A DNA stretch of 50,000 bases from Anaeromyces robustus (lineage: Eukaryota > Neocallimastigomycota > Neocallimastigomycetes > Neocallimastigales > Neocallimastigaceae): NCBI GenBank assembly GCA_002104895.1, contig MCFG01000260.1, forward strand, positions 1-50,000, read 5' to 3'. Made by a program: the position numbers and the translations under genes. The notes beneath the pieces were generated by a model, which worked only from the letters and a program-made list of their open reading frames with translations, searched no databases and was not told where the DNA came from. Below are positions 1 through 12,026 of the stretch, one piece after another. Position 1 is the stretch's first letter; each line of letters opens with the position of its first letter.

Positions 1-1405
1 CCTGGGATAAAAGAAGGTATTTCAGGTACTATTGCTTTAGCATATAACATGGGTATTGTTAAAAATATGACCGAAGAAGAAAAGTATGCATCTCTAGAAG
101 TAGTTAAATATTTTACTTCTAAGGAATATCAGAGTAATATGTTTAGGAATAGGTTATGTTTAACATCTCATACTGAGGTATTGAATGATAAAGAAATATG
201 TAAAAATGCACCGTGTGATTTAGTTAAAGAAATACAATTTACTGGGGAACCTCTGTTTATTAAGAAAGGACCACAAAATTACAGTAAAAAATATAAACAA
301 TATATCTATCAATTTTTATATAATAACGAATCAATAAATAGAATTTTGAAATATATTAATGATGTAACAAAAACATATTATATTTCATTAAATACTGAAA
401 ATTCCTATGTTGGATTCACTGTTTTTATATTTATTTCAGTCGTATCTGCATTAATGATATTATCACTAATAGTTGTATTCAACGATAATTTTCAGCCATT
501 TCTCATGTTTTTACCAACAGGGTTTTGGATTTCACAGTTTTGGGGTCCGTTTTAATAATTTGGGTTCCATATACCAATTACGGACTAATGGCATCATCAA
601 ACTGTTACTTAAAACAATTTATAATGTCAATAGGATTTACATTTAATTTATGCTCAATAATATGTAAATTAATATCACAGCTTCCTGAAGAGAACAAATT
701 ATCAGTGTGGGTTGGCAATAATAAATATCTTTTTATATTACTAAATGTTTTAATGGACGTTTTATTTAATAGTATTTCCTTAATTGACAAATACTCCATA
801 AAATTAGTAGTGGTTGAAAATGGTGAAAATTTTGAAATATGTGACTACAATATATATTTTGTCATTTTTATAGTATATAAATGTATAGTCGTGTTTATAT
901 TATTATTTTTAATTTTTGGAATATTTCTGAAACTATGTTTGATATAAAATTAGTCATATCAGCTCTATATCTTGATATACTTTCATTTGTTCTTCTGTTA
1001 GTTTTTTACTTTATCAATTTAAAATTATATGTACCCTATTTTTTAATACAAACGTTTAACACATCTATTATATAAATTACCAATTATTCACTGTTTTATG
1101 GTTTTAGAGTATTATTAGGTATACTTAAAAAACAAGATGTGAAATTACAATTTATCAATAGTATTAATGATAAGTTTATTAACAATAATATCCAAATACA
1201 AATAAAGAGTTATACTGGTTCATTCAATGATAATTCATATTATAAAAATACTTTGGTAGAGGAAAATGATGATGATGATGTAAATTCATAATCAGTACCA
1301 AGTCATAATCCATCAAATATCTTATCAAAATTAATTGATTATCATTATTCTAGAGAAACATATAATATAAATTCATTGAATAGTTTTAGTAGTAGTAATC
1401 ACTAA
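1..1405 (+). pseudogene. Decayed 7TM receptor gene with solute-binding-like ectodomain (3' part only)
   Basis: The reading frame is open at base 1, so the 5' part lies outside the window. The first about 130 residues (frame 1, starting PGIKEGISGTIALAYN) resemble the end of a bacterial-type extracellular solute-binding domain. A hydrophobic 7TM region follows, as in the solute-binding/class C-like receptors of anaerobic fungi. The gene is broken. Frame 1 stops at 555, and the 7TM continues in frame 3 from about 525-545 (GSVLIIWVPYTNYG). It then moves to frame 2 at about 905-925 (TMFDIKLVISALYLDILS). Frame 2 has a stop at 1073-1075 but continues sensibly (NYSLFYGFRVLLGILKKQD). A second in-frame stop lies near 1289, and the last stop ends at 1405. 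An Asn/Ser-rich tail matches a cytoplasmic C terminus. The breaks are seen directly; the family name comes from recalled resemblance. Introns are unlikely to explain the breaks because coding sense continues across each one. Confidence 0.75.
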
Positions 1406-2218
1406 AATAGGGTTAAGAATCATACTTTTAATTATTTAATTACTTTATTTTAAGGTAAAATAATTAAACTTTATTTATTAATAAAATTAAAAATTACATG
1501 ACATAACAAAACAAAAATAATTAATTGCATTAAAATTTATAAAAGAAAAAATTATATGAGTATTGATGCCGATATGGCTTTTAACTCTTCCCATCCCTCA
1601 AAGATAACGAAAAGTATTATCGTTTGATTCTGTATCAGAATTTCTTCTATGCCTTATTGTTCGACGTCGACGCTCTTGACAACGGTAGTTCCTATGTTAT
1701 ACAAGTTGATCATCGAAAAATAAAAAACGACATACAACTGGCATGGCATAAGTAATAAATTCCGCAAGCAACATGAAATATGAATACAAGAAAGAAGACT
1801 CCATAGGTTTGATAAAAATATCATTTTTGGTGTATTTTAAATTTATCTATTTTATTTTATACAATTTAAAAATTACATAAAATATATACCTCAAGATATA
1901 TAAAAAAGTACAATTTAATTTATATTTATATTTTATATTTTATTCTTTTTTTTTTTTCATGATCGAGAAAAAAAAAGGAAAAACTAAATAATAATATATA
2001 TTAATAATCATTAAATATATAACTAATTATATAAATTGTTTTCATTAAAGAAAAATATTAAAATGATAACATTTTTTTTATTTCATTTAATTTTTTTTAT
2101 TTTATTTTTATTTTTATTTTTATTTTTATTTATTTTTTTAAATTTTTATAGATAATTAAATAAATTAAATATATATTATATAGTTAATTCTTATCATTTT
2201 TTCTCTCTATATTTATAT
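1406..2218. other. Intergenic spacer with a GC-enriched island at about 1557-1800
   Basis: Most of this is A/T runs. About 1557-1800 is visibly richer in G+C, with stretches such as TTCGACGTCGACGCTCTTGA. On the minus strand it holds a short Arg-rich open segment (RRRRTIRHRRNSDTESNDN) that stops after a few dozen codons. I recognise no family. It could be a relic exon or a transposon scrap. The rest, next to the 3' end of the ankyrin gene, is T-rich and probably 3' untranslated sequence. Confidence 0.5.
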
Positions 2219-5200
2219 TTACATATTATAAAGTTTATTTTTTACTTCTTCTAATTCTTTTTTAATTTCTAAATAAATAGGGTAATTAAGTTCATTGAAA
2301 TTTGCCATTTCATTTGTTTTTTCAGGAGAATTAATTCTTTTATCGAAATTGAAATATACACCTCTTTTAGGTTCATAAAAAATATCTGCTCCATGTTTAA
2401 TCAAATATTTTACGAAATCAATATTTCCTGCAATAATTGCATTATTAATAGGAGTATTGCCATATGTACTTTCTATTCTATCGTAATAATGTTCATTGAC
2501 ATAGGCACCATTCTCAATTATATATTTTAAAAATAAAAAATTGTTACTAAAAATAGCTCTAGATAATGCAGTTTCACTAGAAAAATCTCCACTTCCTAAA
2601 TTGGCATTATGTTCGACTAGATATTTTGCTATGCTTATTTTCCGATGCTCTATGGCTTCCATTAAAGCAGATTCATAATACGGACTTTGCGTTTCATTGA
2701 CATTAATTCCATGATCAATTAAATATTTTGTTTTTATATTATTACCACAATAAATGTTACGTATCAGTGGATTTGCATAGTGTTCACTGTAACCAACAAA
2801 ATAAAGATTGGCGCCTTTTTCTACTAAATACTTAGTTATCTTTAGATCACTCGAATAAATAGAATATTTCACTGGGGCATTGAGATTAACATCTGCACCT
2901 GCTTCTTCTACTAAATATTTAATCATTGGCATATTACCATTTTCAACGGCCAGAATTAAAGGTGTATCTCCTGCTTTATCACTTCTTAACCGATCTTTTG
3001 TTGGTTCTTTATTAACTTTTGCTCCATGTTCAAGTAAATATTTAGCTATAGTAAGATCATTATTAGATACTGCAATCATTAACGGTGATTTATAAACCTT
3101 GCAGTATTCGTAGCGAGAATAATATATTCCTTCTTTTTCAATATCAGCGCCGTGTTCAATTAAATACTTTACAATTTCAATATTCTTGGATTTAACAGCA
3201 ATAATAAGTGGTGTTTCTCCTTTATCATTTATTTGATTTTTATTTTTAATTTGACCACTTTCAATCATTTCTTTTACTTTTTCATTATTTTTGTTTTCAA
3301 TTAAAATACACAGGTTTATGATCATTTCTTTATCATCATTATTATCATCATCATCAATATCTCGGTTATTATTATAGTAATCAGAGTCATCCGATTCATT
3401 ATCATCCGATTCATTATCATCCGATTCATTACCATCCGATTTATTGTCATCAAATACAATATTTTCATTTTTCTCTTCTTCTAACAATTTTTTAAGTTCG
3501 GGACTGGATAACATATTTTTATCAACATTTGCACCCTTTTTGATTAAATATTTTATGATAAATTTATTTTTCTGTAAAATGGCCATTGTTATAGGAGTTT
3601 GACCTTTATTATCTTTACGATTAATATCTGCACCACTATCAATTAAATACTTTGCTATTTTTGTTCTATTTTTTTTAATAGCAAAAATTAATGGTACTCC
3701 TCTATGTAAGTCTTCCAAATTTAGATTTACACCACTATCTACCAAAATCTTTAAAAAGGATTCCATATCAAAGTCAATGATATAATTTATCGGTGAGATT
3801 CCCCATCCATTGTAACGATTAATATCAACACCTTTTTCAATTAAATACCTAAAAGCTCCTTCATCCTTTTTAAAAATGACATGATTTAATGGAAATTGCC
3901 CTTGATTCATGTCATAGAAGTTTGCACCATGTTCTACTAATAATTTTATAATATTCATATCACAATAATACTCAGTAGCTCTAAGTAAAGGGGTATATCC
4001 ACGTCTAACGCAATTGATATCAGCACCGCGATCAATTAAAAGTTTTAAAATTTTATCATTACGACAATCTACAGCAGTAATAACAGATGATTCACCATAT
4101 TGGTGATTCTTTTCATCAATATCTGCGTTATTATCAATTAAATATTCGCATAATTGATAATTTCCTTTTTTTACAGAGTAACAAAGTATAGAATATGAGT
4201 CATATCTAATTTTAAGTCTCATATTAATATCTACATATTTAGGTATCAGTAACTTTAAGATTTCTACTTGATTATTATCAATTAACTGAATAATAAGTTC
4301 TTCCATTACATCTATATCAGGTATTACGATTTCTTCTTGAATTAAATACTTTATTATTTCTTCATTTTGAGCCTTTATTGCATTATTGAAAATAGCCTTT
4401 CCTTCATCATCTCTTCTACCAATATCATTAGATTTATTAATAACCAATTTTAATAGATCTTGTCTACTCATCTCAATTATTTTTTCTATAGTTTTAATTG
4501 TAAATAGTTTTGGATAATATTCAATAATTAATTTTATTACAAGCTCATTTCCATATTTAATAATATAATCAATTAAAGATAAATTATTACAATTATTAGT
4601 CATCAAAGAAGAATCGTTATTGTCTTCTTTATTTGAATTAACATATTCATATTCTTCATCTTCGTCTTCAAATTCATCATTATGATAATGATGTTCATTA
4701 TTTTTATTTTTATCGTTTTCATTATTATATTCATTATTACAATCAATACTATGTTCCATTAATACAGGCAAAGTTAGGATGAGATTTTTATCAATAGCAT
4801 AAAATATACTAGATTTCCCTTTATTATCTCTTTGATCTACCATTAATCCTCTTTCAATGAATTGTTTTAAAAATGGTAAATTTTCTTCTTCTGTGAGATG
4901 ATCAGTCATTTTAACGAGAGTAATTAATGGATTTTCACCATCATGATTAATTTCATCATTTAAACAAGATTTATTTTGAACCAATATGGAAATAAATTCT
5001 TTACTTTGAACTTTTATGGCAATATCAAAAATTGAATGACTTCTATTCTTGTTAATATTGACACCCTTTTCAATTAAATAACTTACTAATTTGTTATCAT
5101 TTTTTAAAATAGCATAATGTAAGATATTATAACCATACTCGTCTAATTCATTAATATCTTCATGATCAATTAAAAGGGTAAAAATTTCATCTCGATGAAG

Positions 5201-5301
5201 TAAATAGGATAATATTAAAGGTGAAAAATAATTGTAATAATTAAATGACTGACAATACCTATCAACCTTTTGTTCATTATTATTAACATTATTATTAATG
5301 A

Positions 5302-5351
<50 letters not shown>

Positions 5352-8300
5352 TTATCATTACTACATTTAATGTATTCTCTTATTAAACCTATATCATTTT
5401 CAATCACAGCTTTTTTCAATGTAGACAAATAATTGATATTAATGTTATTTGTATTACAATTATTATTATTATTATTATTATTATTGTGAACATTCTCGCC
5501 ATACAAATGATTCAGTTGAATATTCTTTATAAATAAGCTATGAAGGACTGGGTAGTTTTTAGTTTTAAGGGCATATAAAAATAATGGTAAACCATTAATA
5601 TCTTTTAAATAAATATTAGCATTCAGTTCAAACAAAAGGTATTTAAAAATTCTTAAATGTTCCACATTAACTTTTACCATAGTAATAGCTATTAGAAGAG
5701 GATATTCCTTATTTTGATCATAAAAATTGATATTAATTTTATTTTTTTCTAATGCTGTATTTTCTATTAAAAGATATTTAATTAATTCGACGTCCAATCC
5801 TAGTTTAATAAGAACATTTAATATTAATATCAGAAAAGGTGAATCAATCGATTTTATAAAAGTAAAATCTATTGAATTTAAATCAATACAGGATATTGAT
5901 TTTAAAGACTTCAATTTATCCATTGAATCTAACTTCAAGTATTTAATTTTAAATATCTTTTCAATGAAAAATAACATTACTTCAGCATTATTAATGTTAC
6001 TGGCGGATAATAATATTTTTTCAATATTTAATTCATTGAAAAGTTGATTATTAAATAGTTTCTCAAATATCCATTGGATCAAATATAGGTTTTGGTGATA
6101 ATTAGCGGATATTATTATTTTTTCTATAGAGGAAGTATTTTTAATGGTCTTATATTTGAAATCGTCCATGTCAAATGCGTTAGAGTTTAATAATTGATCT
6201 AATATATGATTTGTATATAAAACATTTTTAGTTTTACAAAGAGCTAATAAAATATCATTTATATTTTCATACATATTGTTTCGAGTAGCGTATTCTAAAA
6301 TTCTCTCTGCTAAGTACTTAAATAAAAATTCATTTTTAAATTTAAGAATACACTTTACTATTTCTTTCAACCTAATATAATGACTATATTTATTATTATT
6401 TTTATTAGCACCACTGACTTGTCGCTTATGATCATTATTATTGCTATTATTATCATCGTTTTCATGGTCAGAAGTTGTTAATGTAGAATGATCAAAATCA
6501 TTTCCCAAATTGATACTTGGATTATGTAAATGTTCATTATCAAAAATAGTATCAATAAATATTTTTATAAGGGAAAAAATATTTTCATTTACGTTGTTTT
6601 CATTATATAGATATCTTTTTTTATCATTATTAAACGATTCGTTTTTATTTATAAAAATAGACAAAATATTTGAAATATTAACATATCTAATGTCAAAAGA
6701 AGGATGATGGAATAGTCGTTCTATAATGTATTTCATCAAATCTAATGAAGAATCTACTTCAACCAAAACTTCCATTATACATTCATATTGAGATGATTCT
6801 TTAAAATTAAATAAATGATAGCATAAAGATTTGGTGATAAAAAATTTAATTAAATTACTATTGTCAGGACCTATGGATTTTAACACCGTATTAAAATTGA
6901 AATAACATGAACTAAAAGTTTTATGATTTAGATATTTCACAAAAACAGATGATCTTAAATTAAAATCATTAATTAATTTTTTTGTTTTTTCACTTTCGTC
7001 TCGTCTGTTACTATCCATATTCATCTTTATTTGGTCTAAAACATCTTCAAGATGTATCATTTTACAATCAAATGATGGATGTTGAAAATACATATTAATA
7101 ATGAAAGACATAAATTTAAAATTAATGAAAGAAGTGTTGTATTTTAAAATTGATCTTAAATTTGATAGTATTTTTATTAAATTAAATTGATTGATATTGA
7201 AATGATTTGAATGAAATAGTTTTTTGAAGAAAAATTTCAAAATCGGTATATTCATTTCAATTTTATTATTGGTAAAAAAAGAATTGGAAAAAAATTCATA
7301 AATATTAAATAATTTATTATTAGGGTCAATGCTAAATAAATTCTGTTTTGTATTATTAAAAAGTGTTTCAATAACAAAGTAGTTATGATATTCTATAGAT
7401 TCATCCAATATTTCATACAATTCATATTTATCAGCAATAGGAATATTATTATTTTCATGTATAAGAATTCTTACAAGATTAGGATTTCGTTGACCCACCG
7501 CCAAATAATAACATTCATAATCAAATTTAATCAAAGTCTCATTTGTAGATATTGTTTGGTTCATTTTGGACTTTAAATATTGAATAATGGTTTTTATAAA
7601 CTTTGGGCAATTCGATTTTATGAAAGTTTTAATGATATTTGTCAAAGAAATATCCATTTCACAATTATTTAGGATATACTTTAAATTAGATAGATTAAGA
7701 CAATTATTTTTTTGTAACAAACTAATTAAATCAGAATTATGAATTTTAAAATTAATATCTGCACCTGAACATAGAAGTAAATCACTTATTTCAAAAGAAT
7801 TATGAGCAATAGCTATATAAAGAGGGGAAATATATTGAGGAGTGTAATAATGATAATAATAGTCATCGTCATCGTCGTCACTGCCATCGCCATCGTTTTC
7901 ATTATTATTATTATTATTATTATTACAATTTTTCCACTTTTCTATATACTTATAATCATAGATATAATTCAATGTATCATATTTTGAAATAACATATTTA
8001 ATTATTTCTAATGAATTATTTTTAGTTTCAAGGGAAGTTATTAATATATCAAAATATTTATTATTGAAATCAATTATACATAAATTATGTTCTATTAAAA
8101 AGTTTTTTAATTCTTCTAATTGATTATTATTTATAAATTTTAATAATAATTCTATAAGTTCTTCCTTATGCCATAAATTATAAAGATAATCTTCATACCC
8201 TTCCAAAAGAACGACTCTTTTATTTTCGATATCCTTTTCAAAACTTACACTCTTTTTATCAATTTTGGATAAAATTTGACAAATATCATTGAGAATAATT

Positions 8301-9505
8301 TTTTTATTACGTAAATCAATTGAAATAATAAATTTTAATACGTTCAAAATTTTAAAAGCGTCATTTTCAATGGTATGTTTAATAGCTGCTTTATAAGTGT
8401 GTTTATTGATAGAAATTTTATTATTTTCCTTTGTAATAATATCATTAATTTCTTTTGTGGACACTTTAATTTTATTTTTATAAAAATTTAGAAAGCGTAA
8501 TATAAAGTTATTACTATAAAAATGATCCTTGAGTATATGCCTTAATACCTTCATTTTATTATTTAAAATGAAATACTTTACTGTGACAGAATCAATAACA
8601 AAACCATTTTTAAAAAGATAATTCAAATTCTTTTCATTCATTAAATTCTCTTTATCAAGACATGTTAATATATTTTCATTATACCTTTTAAACTTGAAAC
8701 CTTTTGAAATTAAAAAATCAGATAATTCAAAATTATTATTTGAAATGGTATGATAAAGAAATTGAAAAGGCTCCCTAATGAAATCTGAATTATTCATTTT
8801 CATTTGTTCTATTAAATAGTTTAATAGATTTTTGGAAGCATTAGCATTTAATGCATCCTTGAAGATATTCCATTCACCTAAAAGTAAATGATTATTTCTT
8901 ACAAATTCAAAAAGCTTTTTTGAATTATTTTTTTTAATAATATTTACAAGAGTCTTGTATATTTTATTATTATCGTCATTATTATCCAAATTAGTTACTG
9001 TATTTTTATCAGAATCCTTTTTTATCTCATTCACCTCCATATCCAAGTAATACAAAAATTTTTCATCCACTTTGAAATTCAAATTATTGTTTTTAATTCT
9101 ATTTAAAAACTCAATTTTTATCCTATCACTGGACTCTTGCACTATTTCATAGATAATTTTTTGTTTAACGGAATCATTCCTGTTATCATTTTCATACATG
9201 GCATTTAAAATGCCGAAATTTTCCTTCTCAAGAGCAATTTCATATAAAAGATTATTAAATTCAAGCTTATTCTTTTCTTTATCGATTATTTCATAGAGCT
9301 GACATGTGAATAATGGTTTTTTATCTTTATAATATGTTAATAATTCTAATATGAATTTTATATTAAAAAAATAATTTTTAAAAATTAAATCCAATAATTT
9401 GTTTTGGTTTTTAATAATTAACTTATAAATTAAGAAAGGATTTATCTTATTGTTTGTAATGTCATCTTTAACTTTTTTAACATTAAATTTATTTTTAGGA
9501 CGCAT
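2219..9505 (-). CDS. Giant ankyrin-repeat protein (2428 aa, intronless)
   Basis: This is one uninterrupted reading frame of 2428 codons starting MRPKNKFNVKKVKDD, with A-rich sequence before the ATG. The C-terminal 1000 residues carry clear ankyrin repeats with the TPL.AV...N..IVKYLIEHGADI pattern, for example at about 3100-3240, 2870-3000 and 3590-3660. The N-terminal half has more divergent helical repeats, mostly ending in a LLxHPSFD-like or FLI-like segment. Low-complexity inserts interrupt the solenoid: poly-Asn near 5305-5347, 5458-5490 and 7908-7925, an Asp/Glu/Ser block at about 3345-3450, and an acidic block near 4620-4740. I see no signal peptide, membrane segment or catalytic domain, so it is probably an intracellular protein-binding scaffold. 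Ankyrin proteins of this length without another domain are abundant in anaerobic fungi. The target is unknown. It lies between two broken receptor genes. Confidence 0.9.
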
Positions 9506-9726
9506 TTTTTTTTTTATTTCTATTAAAATAACAATATATAATTATAAAATTAATTAGTTAAATTAAACTTGTGAAATTCAAAATTAAATCATTTATATTA
9601 CCTTTACAACAATTCAATTTTATATAACTATAAAATGATTTTACAATTACAACAATAATTATAAAGATATGTATACAAACAATTACTTTTATAATTTTTT
9701 TTTTTTTATAAAAGTAATGTTTGTTT

Positions 9727-9773
<47 letters not shown>

Positions 9774-9979
9774 AAAAAAAAAAAAAACTATTTATACTTT
9801 TAAATGATTTCAACATGGTTCGGTTGTATAATAAATATTTACTATATAATGTGGACCAGTCTCAAAATTAAATTTATGTTTTTGACTGATCCAAATATAA
9901 ATAAATAAAATGTAATAATAAAAATAATAATAACATATATAATGAAGTAATGAAATAGAAAAATGATGAAATAAACTAA
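9506..9979. other. Intergenic spacer between ankyrin gene and receptor relic
   Basis: A+T-rich, with an A run at 9731-9769. A slightly more GC-rich stretch at about 9803-9890 can be read as a 34-codon open frame (MISTWFGCIINIYY...), which I do not recognise. It may be a decayed 5' exon of the downstream receptor relic or chance. Confidence 0.4.
9731..9769. repeat. Poly(A) run, 39 bp
   Basis: 39 consecutive A residues, followed after GGC by another short A run. It could be the tail of a retroposed sequence, but long A runs are common throughout this window. Confidence 0.9.
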
Positions 9980-11501
9980 TAATTATACCACTAAACCCGC
10001 CTATATTATTTTAAATACTACTTTAAGTGATAGTTTAAGAAATATTAATTCTGGTAATTATTTTCCCTTAACATTTTCACTGTATGATGAATTTGATCAA
10101 ATTATTGTAGATATAACTAAACATTATTCAGTAATAACGTTCAAAATGTCAATAAAATTAAATAATGAGGAATTGGAAATTGATGATGATATTAATGATT
10201 TTTATTTACTGGGAAATACTTGTACATTTATTAAAGGTAAAGTGTATATACATGTATACTTTTTTTTTTTATTACAAGTTATATATATATATATATATAT
10301 TTATTTGATGTGTATAAAGTTTTACTAATATTATTGTTAATATTAATACCATATAAATATATTTACGTTGATAATAAAAATTTAAATATTTATATTTTAA
10401 TTTTTCTTTTTTAAAAACTATTTTTTTTCTCTACTTATAGGTTATTGTAACTTAAATAAACTTCAAGTATATGGTAATCCCAACAAATATATTTTAAAAC
10501 CGTACATTGAAAACTATCATGACGAATTGCAATTCAAATTTGATCCCATTGAAATAACCATCAAAGAATGTTCAAAAAATCAAATTGTCGTGGTTAGTAA
10601 TCGTGGTATACAGTATTGTGAAGAACCAGTATGCAAAGATAGTTGTCCAGTGGGAATATCTGCTAAATGTATTGCTTATTATAATAAAGAAAAGAATGAT
10701 ATAAATTTAAATAAATGTGAATGTCTACCAGGATGGGATGGTGATTATTGTTAAAACAAAGTATATATAATCTTTAGGTAATCATAACTTTTTTATAACC
10801 TTTTCACTAAATGTTGTGAATATATTAATTATATATCAATGAAAAATCAATTAAAATAAATATATATATAATAATAAATCTTTTTTTTTATTTATTTTTA
10901 TTCATTAATAAATATTCATTAATATTATTATGTTATTACATTTTATTATTAATATAGTTCTATTGAACAAAAAATAACGATATTTAACATACCAATGATA
11001 TTAATATTTTTAAGCTATATGATATTTGTAATTGTGTATAGAAATAAACGTATTATTAAAAATGTCGGTATATATAAAATATTATTATTAACCCTAGGTA
11101 TAATTTTAATCTATTTAAGCAATATTTTTGAATCATATTCATCTTACAAAGGATGTTATTTAAAATTTATATTAAGACACACAGGAGTCATAACAGTATT
11201 AACTATATTTTATTTATATGTATCCATGGGATATGAATTGGGAATTTCCAAATATACTAATAAAAATGATGAAGAAAAAGTGAAAATGGTGAAACTCATA
11301 TCCAGAAATTCTTTGTTTTCAATGAACGAGAATACTAGTAAGTATTCACTTTCACCAAATAAAAATGAAAGATCCAGTTATGTTATTAGCAGTTATATCA
11401 ATAGTAATTTTATTGACATAAATGAAAATAATGATACTAATAATATCATGAATGATATTAATAATATATATAATAATTTTACAAATAATATAAATAATAT
11501 A

Positions 11502-11542
<41 letters not shown>

Positions 11543-11579
11543 TGAGGAGGAGGAGGAGGAGGAGGAGGATAATGATAAT

Positions 11580-11613
<34 letters not shown>

Positions 11614-12026
11614 TTAATAATAAAAATAATGATAATAATAATGATAATAATAATGATAATAATAATATTGATGATGATGATGATGATAATAATAATAATA
11701 ATGAAAATTATATTTTACACAATCCTATGGAAATTAATCAGAAAGAAAATTACAACACTGAATTACTATCGAATGAAAATAATGAAAATAATGGGGAAAA
11801 AAAGAATAAAAAACATAAACGACCAAATACATTCTTATCCTTACTTTCATTTCATGTTAATAAAGCCAATAATAAAGCAAGTAGAATGTCATGGCTTTCC
11901 CAAAATATGGATGAACAACAAAATCAGGAGATTGAACAACTAAATAATATGATAAAAAGTAAAATTAAAAATTCCTATTCCCTCTTCATTGAAATCATAC
12001 TGTTAAAATATATCAACAAACAATAA
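9980..12026 (+). pseudogene. Decayed receptor gene: EGF-like Cys-rich segment plus truncated membrane part
   Basis: Coding sense begins at about 9980 without a start codon: ATG ATG AAA is followed at once by TAA, then TNNYTTKPAYIILNTTLSDS. It runs to ...GNTCTFIK at 10236. A GT-AG intron at 10237-10440 joins it in phase to YCNLNKLQVYGNPNKY. A cysteine-rich EGF-like stretch (YCEEPVCKDSCPVG ... CECLPGWDGDYC) then ends at a TAA at 10752-10754, directly after a Cys. Some 200 bp of noncoding AT follow. Membrane segments resume at 10995 (MILIFLSYMIFVIVYR, then TMs at about 11070-11130 and 11175-11230). A long Asn/Asp/Glu tract (11500-11700) and a stop at 12026 follow, where more transmembrane helices would be expected. 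I infer a 7TM receptor of an anaerobic-fungal type that has lost its start, joining region and last helices. An unannotated intron could rescue 10755-10980, but not the stop before it. Confidence 0.65.

Noticed and set aside
1557-1800. tRNA or other structured RNA in the GC-enriched island
   Set aside because: I found no T-loop GGTTCRA-type box or cloverleaf pairing.
11542-11943. Arg/Ile-rich plus-strand frame
   Set aside because: It is an out-of-frame reading of the Asn/Asp/Glu repeat in the receptor relic.
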